From CALDUY01 sp046350255 (GTDB taxonomy: Bacteria; Planctomycetota; Planctomycetia; Gemmatales; Gemmataceae): 64,000 bases of DNA. Below the pieces are notes generated by a model. It ran no database searches, was not told the origin of the DNA, and saw only the letters and a program-made list of their open reading frames with translations. Shown in pieces: positions 24,997-33,022 of the stretch. The position numbers were made by a program, and so were the translations under genes. The stretch covers positions 267,540 to 331,539 of the forward strand of contig JAXMAV010000012.1 of NCBI GenBank assembly GCA_046350255.1. The letters are read 5' to 3'. Position 1 is the stretch's first letter. Every line of letters begins with the position of its first letter.

Positions 24997-25374
24997 TCAG
25001 CTGAGCAATTCGATCAGATCCTTGATCCGGGCAGCGCCGTGCCGTTTTAGCAAACCGCGCACCAGACGAATTTCCTCGAAGCTCACATCCTTGCCTCCGC
25101 TGGTGCTAGCATTGGCCCGGCGGGGGCTTTCTCCGGTAGCCTTTTTGCGGCGATCCCGACGCAGATGATAGATGTGGATACCGATCACCTTGTTGGGCAT
25201 TTCGATGCCAAAATTCTCCTTGATGAAGCTCGCATAGCGGTCCATTTCCGCCTTGGGGCCAATGGCCTCCAGTGCCCGAATGACCGCTTCTTTGCGCGAG
25301 ACTGTCGCCTCGGGAGAAGCCTCCACTGGAGCCAGGGTTTCTTCCACCACTTCTTCCGACTTTTTACGTGCCAT
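24997..25374 (-). CDS. Small planctomycete-type protein of unknown function
   Basis: A 125-residue soluble protein. The N-terminal 25 residues are an acidic Ala/Glu/Val-rich tail. Then comes a helical domain, SRKEAVIRALEAIGPKAEM, then FIKENFGIEMPNKVIGIHIYHLRRDRRKK. Similar units with RxALxxLGPxAxPxxIxxFIKxxFGIEM occur in planctomycete proteins, as far as I recall, and look like a winged-helix-type fold. The last 40 residues (FEEIRLVRGLLKRHGAARIKDLIELLS) are another small helical unit. A DNA or RNA role is only a guess from the basic middle. It is divergent from the fusion gene at 25600. Confidence 0.65.
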   Translation of the reverse strand: MARKKSEEVVEETLAPVEASPEATVSRKEAVIRALEAIGPKAEMDRYASFIKENFGIEMPNKVIGIHIYHLRRDRRKKATGESPRRANASTSGGKDVSFEEIRLVRGLLKRHGAARIKDLIELLS

Positions 25375-25464
25375 CTACCTTATCCTCTTTCAGTCAATCC
25401 AGGGCGGAACCAGGTTTATCACTGACGCAATGGCCGGATTGCTTCCGACCAACACACGTGCATC

Positions 25465-25493
25465 TTGCACTGGGATTTCAATCATCATAGATC
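25465..25493 (+). promoter_or_regulatory. Candidate promoter of the M48/hydrolase fusion gene
   Basis: TTGCAC (25465-25470) and TAGATC (25488-25493) are separated by 17 bases. The implied leader is about 100 bases. Confidence 0.35.
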
Positions 25494-25599
25494 ACTGACT
25501 GTTAGTTTCAATTCTCTGAATGCAGAGATGGACGAATTGTAATGCTTGCGGCCGCGCATTCCGGACGGGATAATACCTGTCTACTCGAGGGAGTTATGC

Positions 25600-27336
25600 A
25601 TGGTTTCGCGCATGACTGGTATGGGGTGGCTTCTTTTGTGTTCGCTGGCGACTGCAGCTGCGCCGCCAGCCTGGACCTGGCCCCTGGACGCCAGTCAACG
25701 TCGCACCCTCGATTCCCTGGCCCTGGCGGAACCGCGGGCCGCCCTGATCGATGAACACGTCAATCTCGCCGGCACCATTCCCGCATTTTTTCTCAGTCGG
25801 CTCGATTTACCCCTCGAGGAAGAACTGAATCGCAGCAAGCTCGCCCATCAAGAACTCCTCCGCACCACCCGGGTATTACCCACTCCCAACTCAGTGGAAA
25901 AACTCCTCGATCGCCTGGTGAATCAGCTACCCACTTATCAAAAGCCCGATCCTCTGCGGTTCAAGCTGTCACTGCTGGACCGCGATTCCACGGAGGTTTC
26001 GACTCCAGGAGGAGGCCATCTCTATCTCGATCGTGGCTTGCTCGAACAGATTCAACGCGCCGGCGTGCAGGGTGAATCCGGACTGGCGTTCTTACTTGCA
26101 CGTCAATTAGCCCATATTGCACTGGGTCATTGTCGTCGAGGCTGGCAGCGCGTTGTCCTGGAGGAGGAAGCACGCAAGGGCATCGAGCATGGCATTGCTC
26201 CCAGTGTCTGGCGCGATCTTCTGGAAACGCAGGTGGACTCCACCGGGCGCTTCTTGCAGTTCCTTTACTCGCTGAACCAGGAGTGCCGCGCCGACCTGTA
26301 CGCCTTTCAGTTGTGCCGCAATGCAGGCTTCAACCTCGATCAGACCCTGGATGGGATGCGGTATGTCGCCAGTCGGCCGGATCCCGCTCCCGCGACGCAG
26401 CTGCGCCGTCTGAAACGATTGATTCAAGAGAAGGAGGGCACCACCGACACTCCCGAGGACTTTGGCCTGTTCGAGTACGATCGCAGTCAGGGCACCTTCA
26501 TTCGTTGCGCGGATAAATCTGTCTCGGCTCAGCAACGGCCGATCATTTTCATCCATGGCATGTGGGGTAACAGCGAAAGCTGGCTACCCTACCTACGACA
26601 CTGGGCGGATCAGAAGCTGCTCGAAGGTCGGCCCCTTCTTGTCTTGCGCCACCCAGGGAACGGCAGCCTGGCACGTTCGGGACTGCTATTACACCGGCAG
26701 ATGCGCCGGGTGGTGGCCGATCCATCCGGGGCCACCTTTGTGTGCCACAGTGCTGGCGGACTGGTCTTTCGCTGGTACGCCGAACAACTCCGCGGGGAGT
26801 TTGACCGCGCCGTCATCATGGCCACTCCCCATGCGGGCAGTAATCTTACCCAGTTGAAGTACCTGGTCGATCTCCAGGAGTTCTTCGGCGCTCTGCGGTT
26901 GGGATACGCTGATGGCATCGCCCGATTACTGGCCGAGGGACGCGGAGAAATCTCGTTGGATTTGCATCCGGATAGTCTCTTCTTCCGCGCCCTGGGTACA
27001 TCGCGAGAGAAGGCCAACCGCTACGATGTTTTCTATGGCGTGATGATGAAACCGATTCAGGCCCAGTTGCTGGCCGCAACGTTTCTGCGCCTGCGTCGAA
27101 CGCTCGAGCCCCGAATTCTACCAGCCCTGCCCGACGGCCTGACGCGCCGCCAAACCGAGAAGTTCCTCTCTTGCCTGGTCCTGCCCGCCGAGATCATCTC
27201 AGGTGATGGCGTGGTGGCCATCAGTAGCGGGAAACTCGCTGGCGCGAAAAGCCTGACCCGCTTTGCCCTGGGCCACCTGGCTTTCCGGAGTGACCCCAAC
27301 GCCATCCAGAAGGTACTCGACCTGATTTCCCCCTAA
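25600..27336 (+). CDS. Secreted fusion of a degenerate M48-type peptidase domain and an alpha/beta-hydrolase
   Basis: A 578-residue protein with a short signal peptide (LLLCSLATAAAPPAW). Residues about 95-260 resemble M48 metalloproteases: the helix LARQLAHIALGH (166-177) aligns with AHELAHI-x3-H, and QECRADLYAFQLCRNAGFN (227-245) gives the usual third-ligand helix with Glu228. But the HE of HExxH is RQ (168-169), so the zinc site should be lost. Residues about 310-560 form an alpha/beta hydrolase with oxyanion FIHGMWGNSESW (317-328) and nucleophile VCHSAGG (Ser384). The ATG at 25600 follows GAGGGAG. The lipase half may be active while the protease half binds without cutting. Confidence 0.8.
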   Translation: MVSRMTGMGWLLLCSLATAAAPPAWTWPLDASQRRTLDSLALAEPRAALIDEHVNLAGTIPAFFLSRLDLPLEEELNRSKLAHQELLRTTRVLPTPNSVEKLLDRLVNQLPTYQKPDPLRFKLSLLDRDSTEVSTPGGGHLYLDRGLLEQIQRAGVQGESGLAFLLARQLAHIALGHCRRGWQRVVLEEEARKGIEHGIAPSVWRDLLETQVDSTGRFLQFLYSLNQECRADLYAFQLCRNAGFNLDQTLDGMRYVASRPDPAPATQLRRLKRLIQEKEGTTDTPEDFGLFEYDRSQGTFIRCADKSVSAQQRPIIFIHGMWGNSESWLPYLRHWADQKLLEGRPLLVLRHPGNGSLARSGLLLHRQMRRVVADPSGATFVCHSAGGLVFRWYAEQLRGEFDRAVIMATPHAGSNLTQLKYLVDLQEFFGALRLGYADGIARLLAEGRGEISLDLHPDSLFFRALGTSREKANRYDVFYGVMMKPIQAQLLAATFLRLRRTLEPRILPALPDGLTRRQTEKFLSCLVLPAEIISGDGVVAISSGKLAGAKSLTRFALGHLAFRSDPNAIQKVLDLISP

Positions 27337-27519
27337 ACATGTCTCACATAAGGGCAAATGGATGGGCCCCTATTTTTTCCCTCCGCTCATTTGCATCCCT
27401 CTCTTCTCGACCTATCTTTGAGTACCCTGTCGGGCACGATCGTGTCTGTCGGCGTCGGGGCCTACCTTGTCTCGAATGGTCAGGACTGCTTCGCCACCAT
27501 CACCATCGAGAGGTGAGAC

Positions 27520-28467
27520 TTGCCACTGGAACCTGGCTTCCAACCTGTTCCTGGATACACACTCATCCAACCCCTGGGCGCCGGCGCATTCGGCGAGGTG
27601 TGGGACGCGGTAGGCTCCAATCGATTTCACGTGGCCTTGAAGTTCCTGGATACCCGTGCGCGCTCCTCCGGCATGATTGCCGACGAAATACGTACGCTGC
27701 GGGCCCTGGAGGCGCTCAAGCACCCCCACATCATCCCTCTACTTGGAGTGCATGCGCACAGCAAGTATGTCATCCTTGTCATGGAACGGGCTGACGGCAG
27801 CCTCGCCGATTTGCAGCGTGCCTATCTCGAGCAAACCGGGGGTAACATCCCGCCCGACCATGCACTTGACCTCCTGGAGCAGGCGGCCCGGGCACTGGAT
27901 TTCATGGCCTCCGCGCGCATTCCCGGCCTCGCCAGTTCCCGCGGTCTGCAACACTGCGACATCAAGCCTTCTAACCTTCTCCTGGTCGGCAATCGACTCA
28001 AGGTGGGAGATTTTGGCCTCTGCTCCGGTTCCGGTTTAATCACGCATCGGGGGGGATGGAAAGGCACTCCGCCCTACGCAGCCCCCGAACTGTTTAACGG
28101 AGCCGCTTCGGCCACCACCGATCAGTTTGCCCTGGCGGTCTCCTTCTGCGAACTGGTCATGGGACGGCGTCCATTCTGGCCGGCTGCCACCGCAGCCAAC
28201 CCCCCGACCGGTATTCCCATCGACCTTACCAAACTCCGCGAACGCGAATTTCCCATCATCGCCCGGGCGCTGCATCCGTATCCCAGCTCGCGCTATCCGA
28301 CCTGCCTGGCGTTCATCGAGGCCATGCGAAAAGCCTGTTCCAATCCGCGTGGCAATGCCTCGGTCCGCATCTATCCACGTGGGTTGCGAGGCTCGTTGAA
28401 CAAGGCTTCCAGTGGTCGGCATCGCGCGGTGAAGCTCTCTACACTCAATATGGACCGGAAACCTTGA
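27520..28467 (+). CDS. Ser/Thr protein kinase, soluble (non-RD catalytic loop)
   Basis: A 315-residue eukaryote-like kinase. The glycine loop GAGAFGEVW (20-28), catalytic Lys41 (VALKFL), catalytic loop HCDIKPSN (145-152; HCD in place of HRD), DFG at 164-166 and GTPPYAAPEL are all present, so it should be active. The non-RD form is not regulated by loop phosphorylation in the usual way. There is no transmembrane segment or extracellular domain, unlike many planctomycete kinases. It starts with TTG at 27520 behind a strong GAGAGGTGA. The last 97 bases overlap the DUF1802 gene on the opposite strand. Confidence 0.9.
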   Translation: MPLEPGFQPVPGYTLIQPLGAGAFGEVWDAVGSNRFHVALKFLDTRARSSGMIADEIRTLRALEALKHPHIIPLLGVHAHSKYVILVMERADGSLADLQRAYLEQTGGNIPPDHALDLLEQAARALDFMASARIPGLASSRGLQHCDIKPSNLLLVGNRLKVGDFGLCSGSGLITHRGGWKGTPPYAAPELFNGAASATTDQFALAVSFCELVMGRRPFWPAATAANPPTGIPIDLTKLREREFPIIARALHPYPSSRYPTCLAFIEAMRKACSNPRGNASVRIYPRGLRGSLNKASSGRHRAVKLSTLNMDRKP

Positions 28468-28955
28468 GGGGGAAAAGGCTCCTCCAGTTTGACCCAGCTT
28501 TTGCATCCTTTCTGCTGCGGTGTCATGTCGATTTCGCACGGCGTCTCCGCCTGATACACGCGCAGTGCCAGCACAAACAGTCCCGGCACGCGATAGTGGA
28601 AACGGCTAGCGACCGTGTCGGCCGACCAGGCATGGTGTCCCGCCAGGGCCTGCGCTTGCTCCAGGGTGCGGCACTGGTGCATCCATGCCACCTCGGCAGC
28701 ATGGCTCAGACGCACCTTTCCAGCGGGCGGCCGGGTCTTCTTCACGGCTTCCAGCTCGGGTAGGTATTCTGGGAGAATCCCCGTCTCCTGCTGATGCACG
28801 TAGGTGGGGTAGAGCCAGAATCGCGAATGATCCACCCGGAAGGCGCCATCCGGCTCGGCAATGCCCCCCTTGCGCAGAAGGATCACCTGGCGTCCCTCTG
28901 CCAGTAACTGGCAAATGATCGCCCACTCCTTCAGGGCCATGGTGGGAGCGTTCAT
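28371..28955 (-). CDS. DUF1802 family protein
   Basis: A 194-residue protein of a domain family of unknown function. Recognisable markers are ALKEWAIICQLLAEGRQVILLRKGGIAE, then FWLYPTYVHQ, a WSADTVASRFHYRVPGLFVLALRVY segment and the closing WVKLEEPFPPQGFRSILS. The start ATG 28955 overlaps the gpsA stop in an ATGA junction, implying translational coupling with gpsA. A second ATG nine bases upstream is possible. Its 3' end lies antisense to the last 97 bases of the kinase gene, and the domain's own C-terminus runs into this overlap, so the overlap seems real. Confidence 0.85.
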   Translation of the reverse strand: MNAPTMALKEWAIICQLLAEGRQVILLRKGGIAEPDGAFRVDHSRFWLYPTYVHQQETGILPEYLPELEAVKKTRPPAGKVRLSHAAEVAWMHQCRTLEQAQALAGHHAWSADTVASRFHYRVPGLFVLALRVYQAETPCEIDMTPQQKGCKSWVKLEEPFPPQGFRSILSVESFTARCRPLEALFNEPRNPRG

Positions 28956-29965
28956 GATGGCCATTTCTCTCCCTTGGGCGAACGCAGCATCAGTTCGGTG
29001 ACCGCCTCGCGCGGGCCAAGCCCTTCGTAGAGCACCCGGTGCAGCGCCCGTGTGATCGGCATGTCGAGACCCATGCGCAAGCTCCGAGCATAGACTGCCC
29101 TGGTGGTGGTGACGCCCTCAGCCACGGTTTGCGTGGTGCTCAAAACGTCAGCCAGCTTCTCACCCCGGGCCAGGCGATACCCCACGTTGCGGTTCCGGCC
29201 GTGCTTGCTGATGCAGGTGGTGATTAGGTCACCGATGCCGGCTAGGCCGACGAAGGTGCCGGAATCGGCCCCCAGGGCCACGCCGAAACGGGTCATTTCT
29301 GCCAGGCCGCGGGTGATGAGCGCAGACAGGGCGTTGTCACCGTAGCCCAGGCCTTCGCAGGTCCCGGCCGCCAGGCCGATCACGTTCTTCAGCGCACCCG
29401 CCAGCTCGACGCCCAGAGGATCCAGATTGGTGTAGACCCGGAAGGTATCGGTGCGGAAAAAGCGCTGCACCTCCAGGGCCAGTCTCAGCTCCGGGGCGGC
29501 CACCACAACAGAGCAGGGTAGCCCCCGGCTCACTTCCTCGGCATGGCTGGGACCCGACAGCACTGCCACCTGCGAGGCACCGAGTACCTCGGTCAGGATC
29601 TCGCTGGGACGTTGAAACGTCTCGATCTCGATGCCCTTGGTCAGGCTGACGATGGGAGGGATGGTAGCACCCCGCAGCTCTTCTCGGATGCGAGTGAGCG
29701 TCGGCCGTAGATAGACGGTGGGAATGGCCGAGATCCAGAAATCGGCAGCCGCAGTCGCTTCGGGAATGCTCGTGGTCAGCAGGACGCTCTCTGGAATGGG
29801 GATGCCAGGAAGGAACAGGACGTTTTCGCGATGCCGAGCTAGCACCTGACCGGTTTCCTCGCGCGCACTCCAGAGGCGCACGCGATTCTCTGGTTGGCTC
29901 GCCAGGAGAAGGGCCAAGGCCGTTCCCCAGGCTCCGTCACCCAGCACCGTAAACGTCATAGGCAT
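28952..29965 (-). CDS. gpsA: Glycerol-3-phosphate dehydrogenase [NAD(P)+]
   Basis: Reduces dihydroxyacetone phosphate to sn-glycerol-3-phosphate for phospholipid synthesis. At 337 residues it has the expected size. The N-terminal Rossmann motif VLGDGAWGTALA sits at 6-17, VSLTKGIE near 108, SGPSHAEEV near 140, the catalytic Lys in AGALKNVIGLAAG near 190, and NALSALITRGLAEM, GLAGIGDLITTC further on. The ATG at 29965 has an AGGGG upstream. It is coupled with the DUF1802 gene by an ATGA overlap. Divergent from the small gene at 30140. Confidence 0.96.
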   Translation of the reverse strand: MPMTFTVLGDGAWGTALALLLASQPENRVRLWSAREETGQVLARHRENVLFLPGIPIPESVLLTTSIPEATAAADFWISAIPTVYLRPTLTRIREELRGATIPPIVSLTKGIEIETFQRPSEILTEVLGASQVAVLSGPSHAEEVSRGLPCSVVVAAPELRLALEVQRFFRTDTFRVYTNLDPLGVELAGALKNVIGLAAGTCEGLGYGDNALSALITRGLAEMTRFGVALGADSGTFVGLAGIGDLITTCISKHGRNRNVGYRLARGEKLADVLSTTQTVAEGVTTTRAVYARSLRMGLDMPITRALHRVLYEGLGPREAVTELMLRSPKGEKWPS

Positions 29966-30139
29966 GGAGGTGATTCCCCTACAAGCACACCGGGCGGACC
30001 ATGGCATCACCTTCAGCATAACCAGACCGGCAAAGACCAACCAGGCGCCACAAAGAGCAAAGTGATGAACCTGCCCCTACCGATGAAGAGGATGTCAGAA
30101 TGTGGAGAACGGAAGCCACCTGGCCTGGAGGATCTGCGC

Positions 30140-30364
30140 ATGGCCTCGTTTCTTCGAGTCTACCCGCCCTGCCTGGAAGACCAGCAGCCCGAAAGCCAGC
30201 CAGCCACGATTCCGGTTCGGCTTGCCGACCTGCTTCCTCTCGTGGCCCTGGCCCACCGGCAAAACTACCTCTGGCTGCAGGACTTTCTGGATGATGAGGT
30301 GATGATCACCGAGGATCTCCTCGACGTGCTCCGGGCTTTCCGTTGCACTCGACCCTCTGCCTGA
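30140..30364 (+). CDS. Small planctomycete-type protein (unknown function)
   Basis: A 74-residue protein. The start at ATG 30140 is chosen because GGAGG (30127-30131) lies eight bases upstream. Upstream in-frame ATGs at 30064 and elsewhere lack this. The sequence RLADLLPLVALAHRQNYLWLQDFLDDEVMITEDLLDVLRAFR is an amphipathic, acid-rich helical unit resembling small proteins I associate with Gemmata-type genomes (ADLLPLLADA, WLQDFxDDEVxIxxDLxxVxxA), from memory only. No function known. It is divergent from gpsA. Confidence 0.6.
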   Translation: MASFLRVYPPCLEDQQPESQPATIPVRLADLLPLVALAHRQNYLWLQDFLDDEVMITEDLLDVLRAFRCTRPSA

Positions 30365-30481
30365 TTCCTCTAACCCAGGCACCCCGCTTTCCCATACTAC
30401 TTGTCCCGAGTGAACGCTCGAGGGAGGCTTCCGCCGGCTCTTGCCCGCGGATCCCTCTCCCGAGCGTTTACTGCTTTGTGG

Positions 30482-30510
30482 TTTACGCTCCCTGGCTCTA
30501 CCGGTATCCT
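30482..30510 (+). promoter_or_regulatory. Candidate promoter of the TIGR03067-type gene
   Basis: TTTACG (30482-30487) and TATCCT (30505-30510) are 17 bases apart, about 55 bases before the start codon at 30566. Confidence 0.35.
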
Positions 30511-30565
30511 AAGCCGCATTCCACCCTGGCTGATCTGGGTGGACAGGAGTAACCCGGAGGAAATT

Positions 30566-31198
30566 ATGAAGCGGCTGCTTGCTTGGCTCCTCATCGCTGG
30601 CGTGTTCGTGTCTGCGGCCCCCGTGCTGGTTGACCAGGCCCGGGCCGACGACAAGGACAAGAAGGAGGAGAAGAAGAAGGACGACAAGAAGGACGACAAG
30701 AAGGAAGAGAAAAAGGACGACAAGCCCAAGGTCGAGGAGAAGCTGACCGACGCCCAGAAGGAGGAGCTGAAGAAGCTCACCGGAACCTACTCCGTCACCC
30801 TCTTTGAACGGGACGGCAAGCGGCACACCCCCGAGCAACTCAAGAAGATGAAGGTGATTCAGAAGGGGGCCGAGTACTCCTTCCATGATGGCGACGATAT
30901 CACCCAGGGCAAGGATATCGTCTACCCCGAGAAGAACCCCAAGGAGATCGACAGTGTCTATCTGACCGGGACCGCGCGCGGTAAGACCGTGAAGGGCCTG
31001 TACAAGATGGACGGCGACTCGATCACCTATGCCTGGGCCGACCCGGACAAGGATCGCCCCAAGGAGATCCCTGCCAAGGCCGAAGGCGGTGTGACGCTGA
31101 TGACCCTCAAGCGCGTCAAGGACGAGAAGCCCGAGGAAAAGGGCAAGAAAGACGAGAAGAAGGCAGAAAAGAAGGAGGAAAAGAAGGGCTCCAACTGA
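30566..31198 (+). CDS. Secreted lysine-rich TIGR03067-type protein
   Basis: A 210-residue protein with a signal peptide (MKRLLAWLLIAGVFVSAAPV, cleavage before DDKDK). A lysine/aspartate/glutamate low-complexity arm (about 30-60) and a lysine/glutamate tail (after about 185) bracket a compact domain. The domain contains LTGTYSVTLFERDGKRHTPEQLKKMKV, then AEYSFHDGDD, IDSVYLTGTARGKTVKGLYKMDGDSITYAW. This matches the TIGR03067 pattern, a planctomycete-enriched family of unknown function. A strong CCGGAGGAAATT ribosome site precedes ATG 30566. It has its own terminator. Confidence 0.8.
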   Translation: MKRLLAWLLIAGVFVSAAPVLVDQARADDKDKKEEKKKDDKKDDKKEEKKDDKPKVEEKLTDAQKEELKKLTGTYSVTLFERDGKRHTPEQLKKMKVIQKGAEYSFHDGDDITQGKDIVYPEKNPKEIDSVYLTGTARGKTVKGLYKMDGDSITYAWADPDKDRPKEIPAKAEGGVTLMTLKRVKDEKPEEKGKKDEKKAEKKEEKKGSN

Positions 31199-31221
31199 GT
31201 CGTTCTTTCCATTCACCGCGT

Positions 31222-31246
31222 GGGGACGGGGGCTGCTCCCGTCCCC
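31222..31246 (+). terminator. Terminator after the TIGR03067-type gene
   Basis: A perfect 9-bp stem (31222-31230 with 31238-31246) with a 7-base loop is followed by CTGTTCGTT, 23 bases after the stop. Confidence 0.75.
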
Positions 31247-31319
31247 CTGTTCGTTACTGCAGGTGAGCACTAGAGTGATCCTACCTGCCGCCTGATATTC
31301 TCACCAGGAGACCTCTCCC

Positions 31320-32996
31320 ATGTCGCTGAATCGGACCAGCCTGACGACCACCCAGGGCCCGGGTCGGGCGCCCAACCGGGCCATGCTCCGTGCCGTTGGA
31401 TTCCACGACGACGATTTCTCTCGCCCTATGGTCGGCGTGGCCAATCTCCACAGCGACATCACTCCCTGCAACGCCCATCTCGACCGTCTGGTGGTCAAGG
31501 CACGCGAAGGGATCCGTGCCGGAGGTGGCGTTCCCCAGGTGTTCGGCGCGCCGACTGCGTCGGACGGTATCATGATGGGCCACCAGGGCATGCGCTATAG
31601 CCTCGTCTCGCGCGAGGTGATTGCCGACGCCATCGAGGTGGTCTCTGGCGGCATGAATCACGACGGCCTCATCGCGTTTGGTGGCTGCGACAAGAACATG
31701 CCCGGCTGTCTGATGGCCATGGCCCGGCTCAACGTCCCGTCCATCTTTGTCTATGGGGGCAGCATCCTTCCCGGCATCGGCCCCGATGGCCGCGACATCG
31801 ACATTGTCTCCATCTTCGAGGCGGTCGGTCGTCATCAGGCCGGCACCCTGGACGAGAAGGGCGTCCGCGCCATCGAGTGCGAGGCCTGCCCCGGCGCGGG
31901 TTCCTGCGGCGGCATGTACACTGCCAACACCATGTCCAGCGCCATCGAGGCCATGGGCATGTCGCTGCCCTACGATGCCAGCAATCCCGCCGTCACCGCC
32001 TCGAAGGAACGCGAAGCCTTCCTCGCCGGCAAAATGCTCGTTCACCTCGTCGAGCAGAACATTCGCCCCCGCGACATCATCACGCGCAAGTCGCTTGAGA
32101 ACGCCTACACCCTGGTTCTAGCGCTGGGTGGCTCCACCAACGCCGTCCTGCACCTGATGGCCATTGCTCGTGAGGCCGCCGTCGAGTGGACCCTCGCCGA
32201 CTTCGATCGCCTCAACGCCAAGGTGCCACACCTGGCCGATCTCAAGCCGGGCGGCAAGTATGTCATGAACGACCTTCACCGCGTCGGTGGCACTCCCGCC
32301 GTTCTGCGTGCCCTGCTCGATGCTGGTTTCCTCCACGGCGATTGCCTCACTGTGACCGGGCAGAGCCTGGCCGAGAACCTTCGCGAGATCGACAGCGTCT
32401 ACAAGCACCCACAGGATGTCGTCCTGCCGCTGGACAAGCCGATGCATCCGACGGGCCACCTGGTGGTCCTGTCGGGCAATCTCGCCCCTGAAGGCGCGGT
32501 GTGCAAGGTGGCTGGTCTCAAGGTCCGCAACATCACTGGTCCCGCGCGCGTCTTCGATGGTGAGGAAGCCTGCTTCGATGCCATCCAGGCCCGCAAGATC
32601 CAACCGGGTGACATCGTCGTGATTCGCGGCGAGGGCCCCGTGGGTGGACCCGGAATGCGCGAGATGCTGGCGGTGACCGCTGCGCTCGTGGGCCAGGGAC
32701 TGGGCGAATCGGTGGGCCTGATCACCGACGGCCGCTTTTCGGGTGGCACGCACGGGTTGGTGGTGGGTCACGTCGCACCCGAGGCCTGGGTGGGTGGCCC
32801 CATCGCGCTGGTGCGCGATGGCGATCGTATCACCATCGATGGCGACAACAAGAAGCTAACCCTTCAGGTGGACGACGCCGAACTGGCCCGCCGCAAGGCC
32901 GCCTGGACGAAGCCAGCGGTGCGCGTGGAACGTGGCGTCCTGGCCAAGTATGCTCGCTGTGTGCGGTCTGCTTCCGAAGGCGCCGTCACCAGCTGA
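31320..32996 (+). CDS. ilvD: Dihydroxy-acid dehydratase
   Basis: Iron-sulfur enzyme of branched-chain amino-acid synthesis that dehydrates dihydroxy-acids to 2-keto acids. Its 558 residues match the family. Cysteines for the cluster occur in GGCDKNMPGCLMAM near 120-135 and CEACPGAGSCGGMYTANTMSS near 190. LALGGSTNAVLHLMAIA and VRNITGPARVF follow, and GGTHGLVVGHVAPEA is near the C-terminus. The ATG 31320 follows CAGGAG. It is 26 bases ahead of hisC, likely co-transcribed. Confidence 0.96.
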   Translation: MSLNRTSLTTTQGPGRAPNRAMLRAVGFHDDDFSRPMVGVANLHSDITPCNAHLDRLVVKAREGIRAGGGVPQVFGAPTASDGIMMGHQGMRYSLVSREVIADAIEVVSGGMNHDGLIAFGGCDKNMPGCLMAMARLNVPSIFVYGGSILPGIGPDGRDIDIVSIFEAVGRHQAGTLDEKGVRAIECEACPGAGSCGGMYTANTMSSAIEAMGMSLPYDASNPAVTASKEREAFLAGKMLVHLVEQNIRPRDIITRKSLENAYTLVLALGGSTNAVLHLMAIAREAAVEWTLADFDRLNAKVPHLADLKPGGKYVMNDLHRVGGTPAVLRALLDAGFLHGDCLTVTGQSLAENLREIDSVYKHPQDVVLPLDKPMHPTGHLVVLSGNLAPEGAVCKVAGLKVRNITGPARVFDGEEACFDAIQARKIQPGDIVVIRGEGPVGGPGMREMLAVTAALVGQGLGESVGLITDGRFSGGTHGLVVGHVAPEAWVGGPIALVRDGDRITIDGDNKKLTLQVDDAELARRKAAWTKPAVRVERGVLAKYARCVRSASEGAVTS

Positions 32997-33022
32997 TCGC
33001 CTTCTCCCTAAGGAACAGAGAA

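Noticed and set aside
30095..30382. 95-residue minus-strand frame opposite the small gene at 30140
   Set aside because: The plus-strand frame has a GGAGG site and a more protein-like helical pattern. The minus frame is its shadow.
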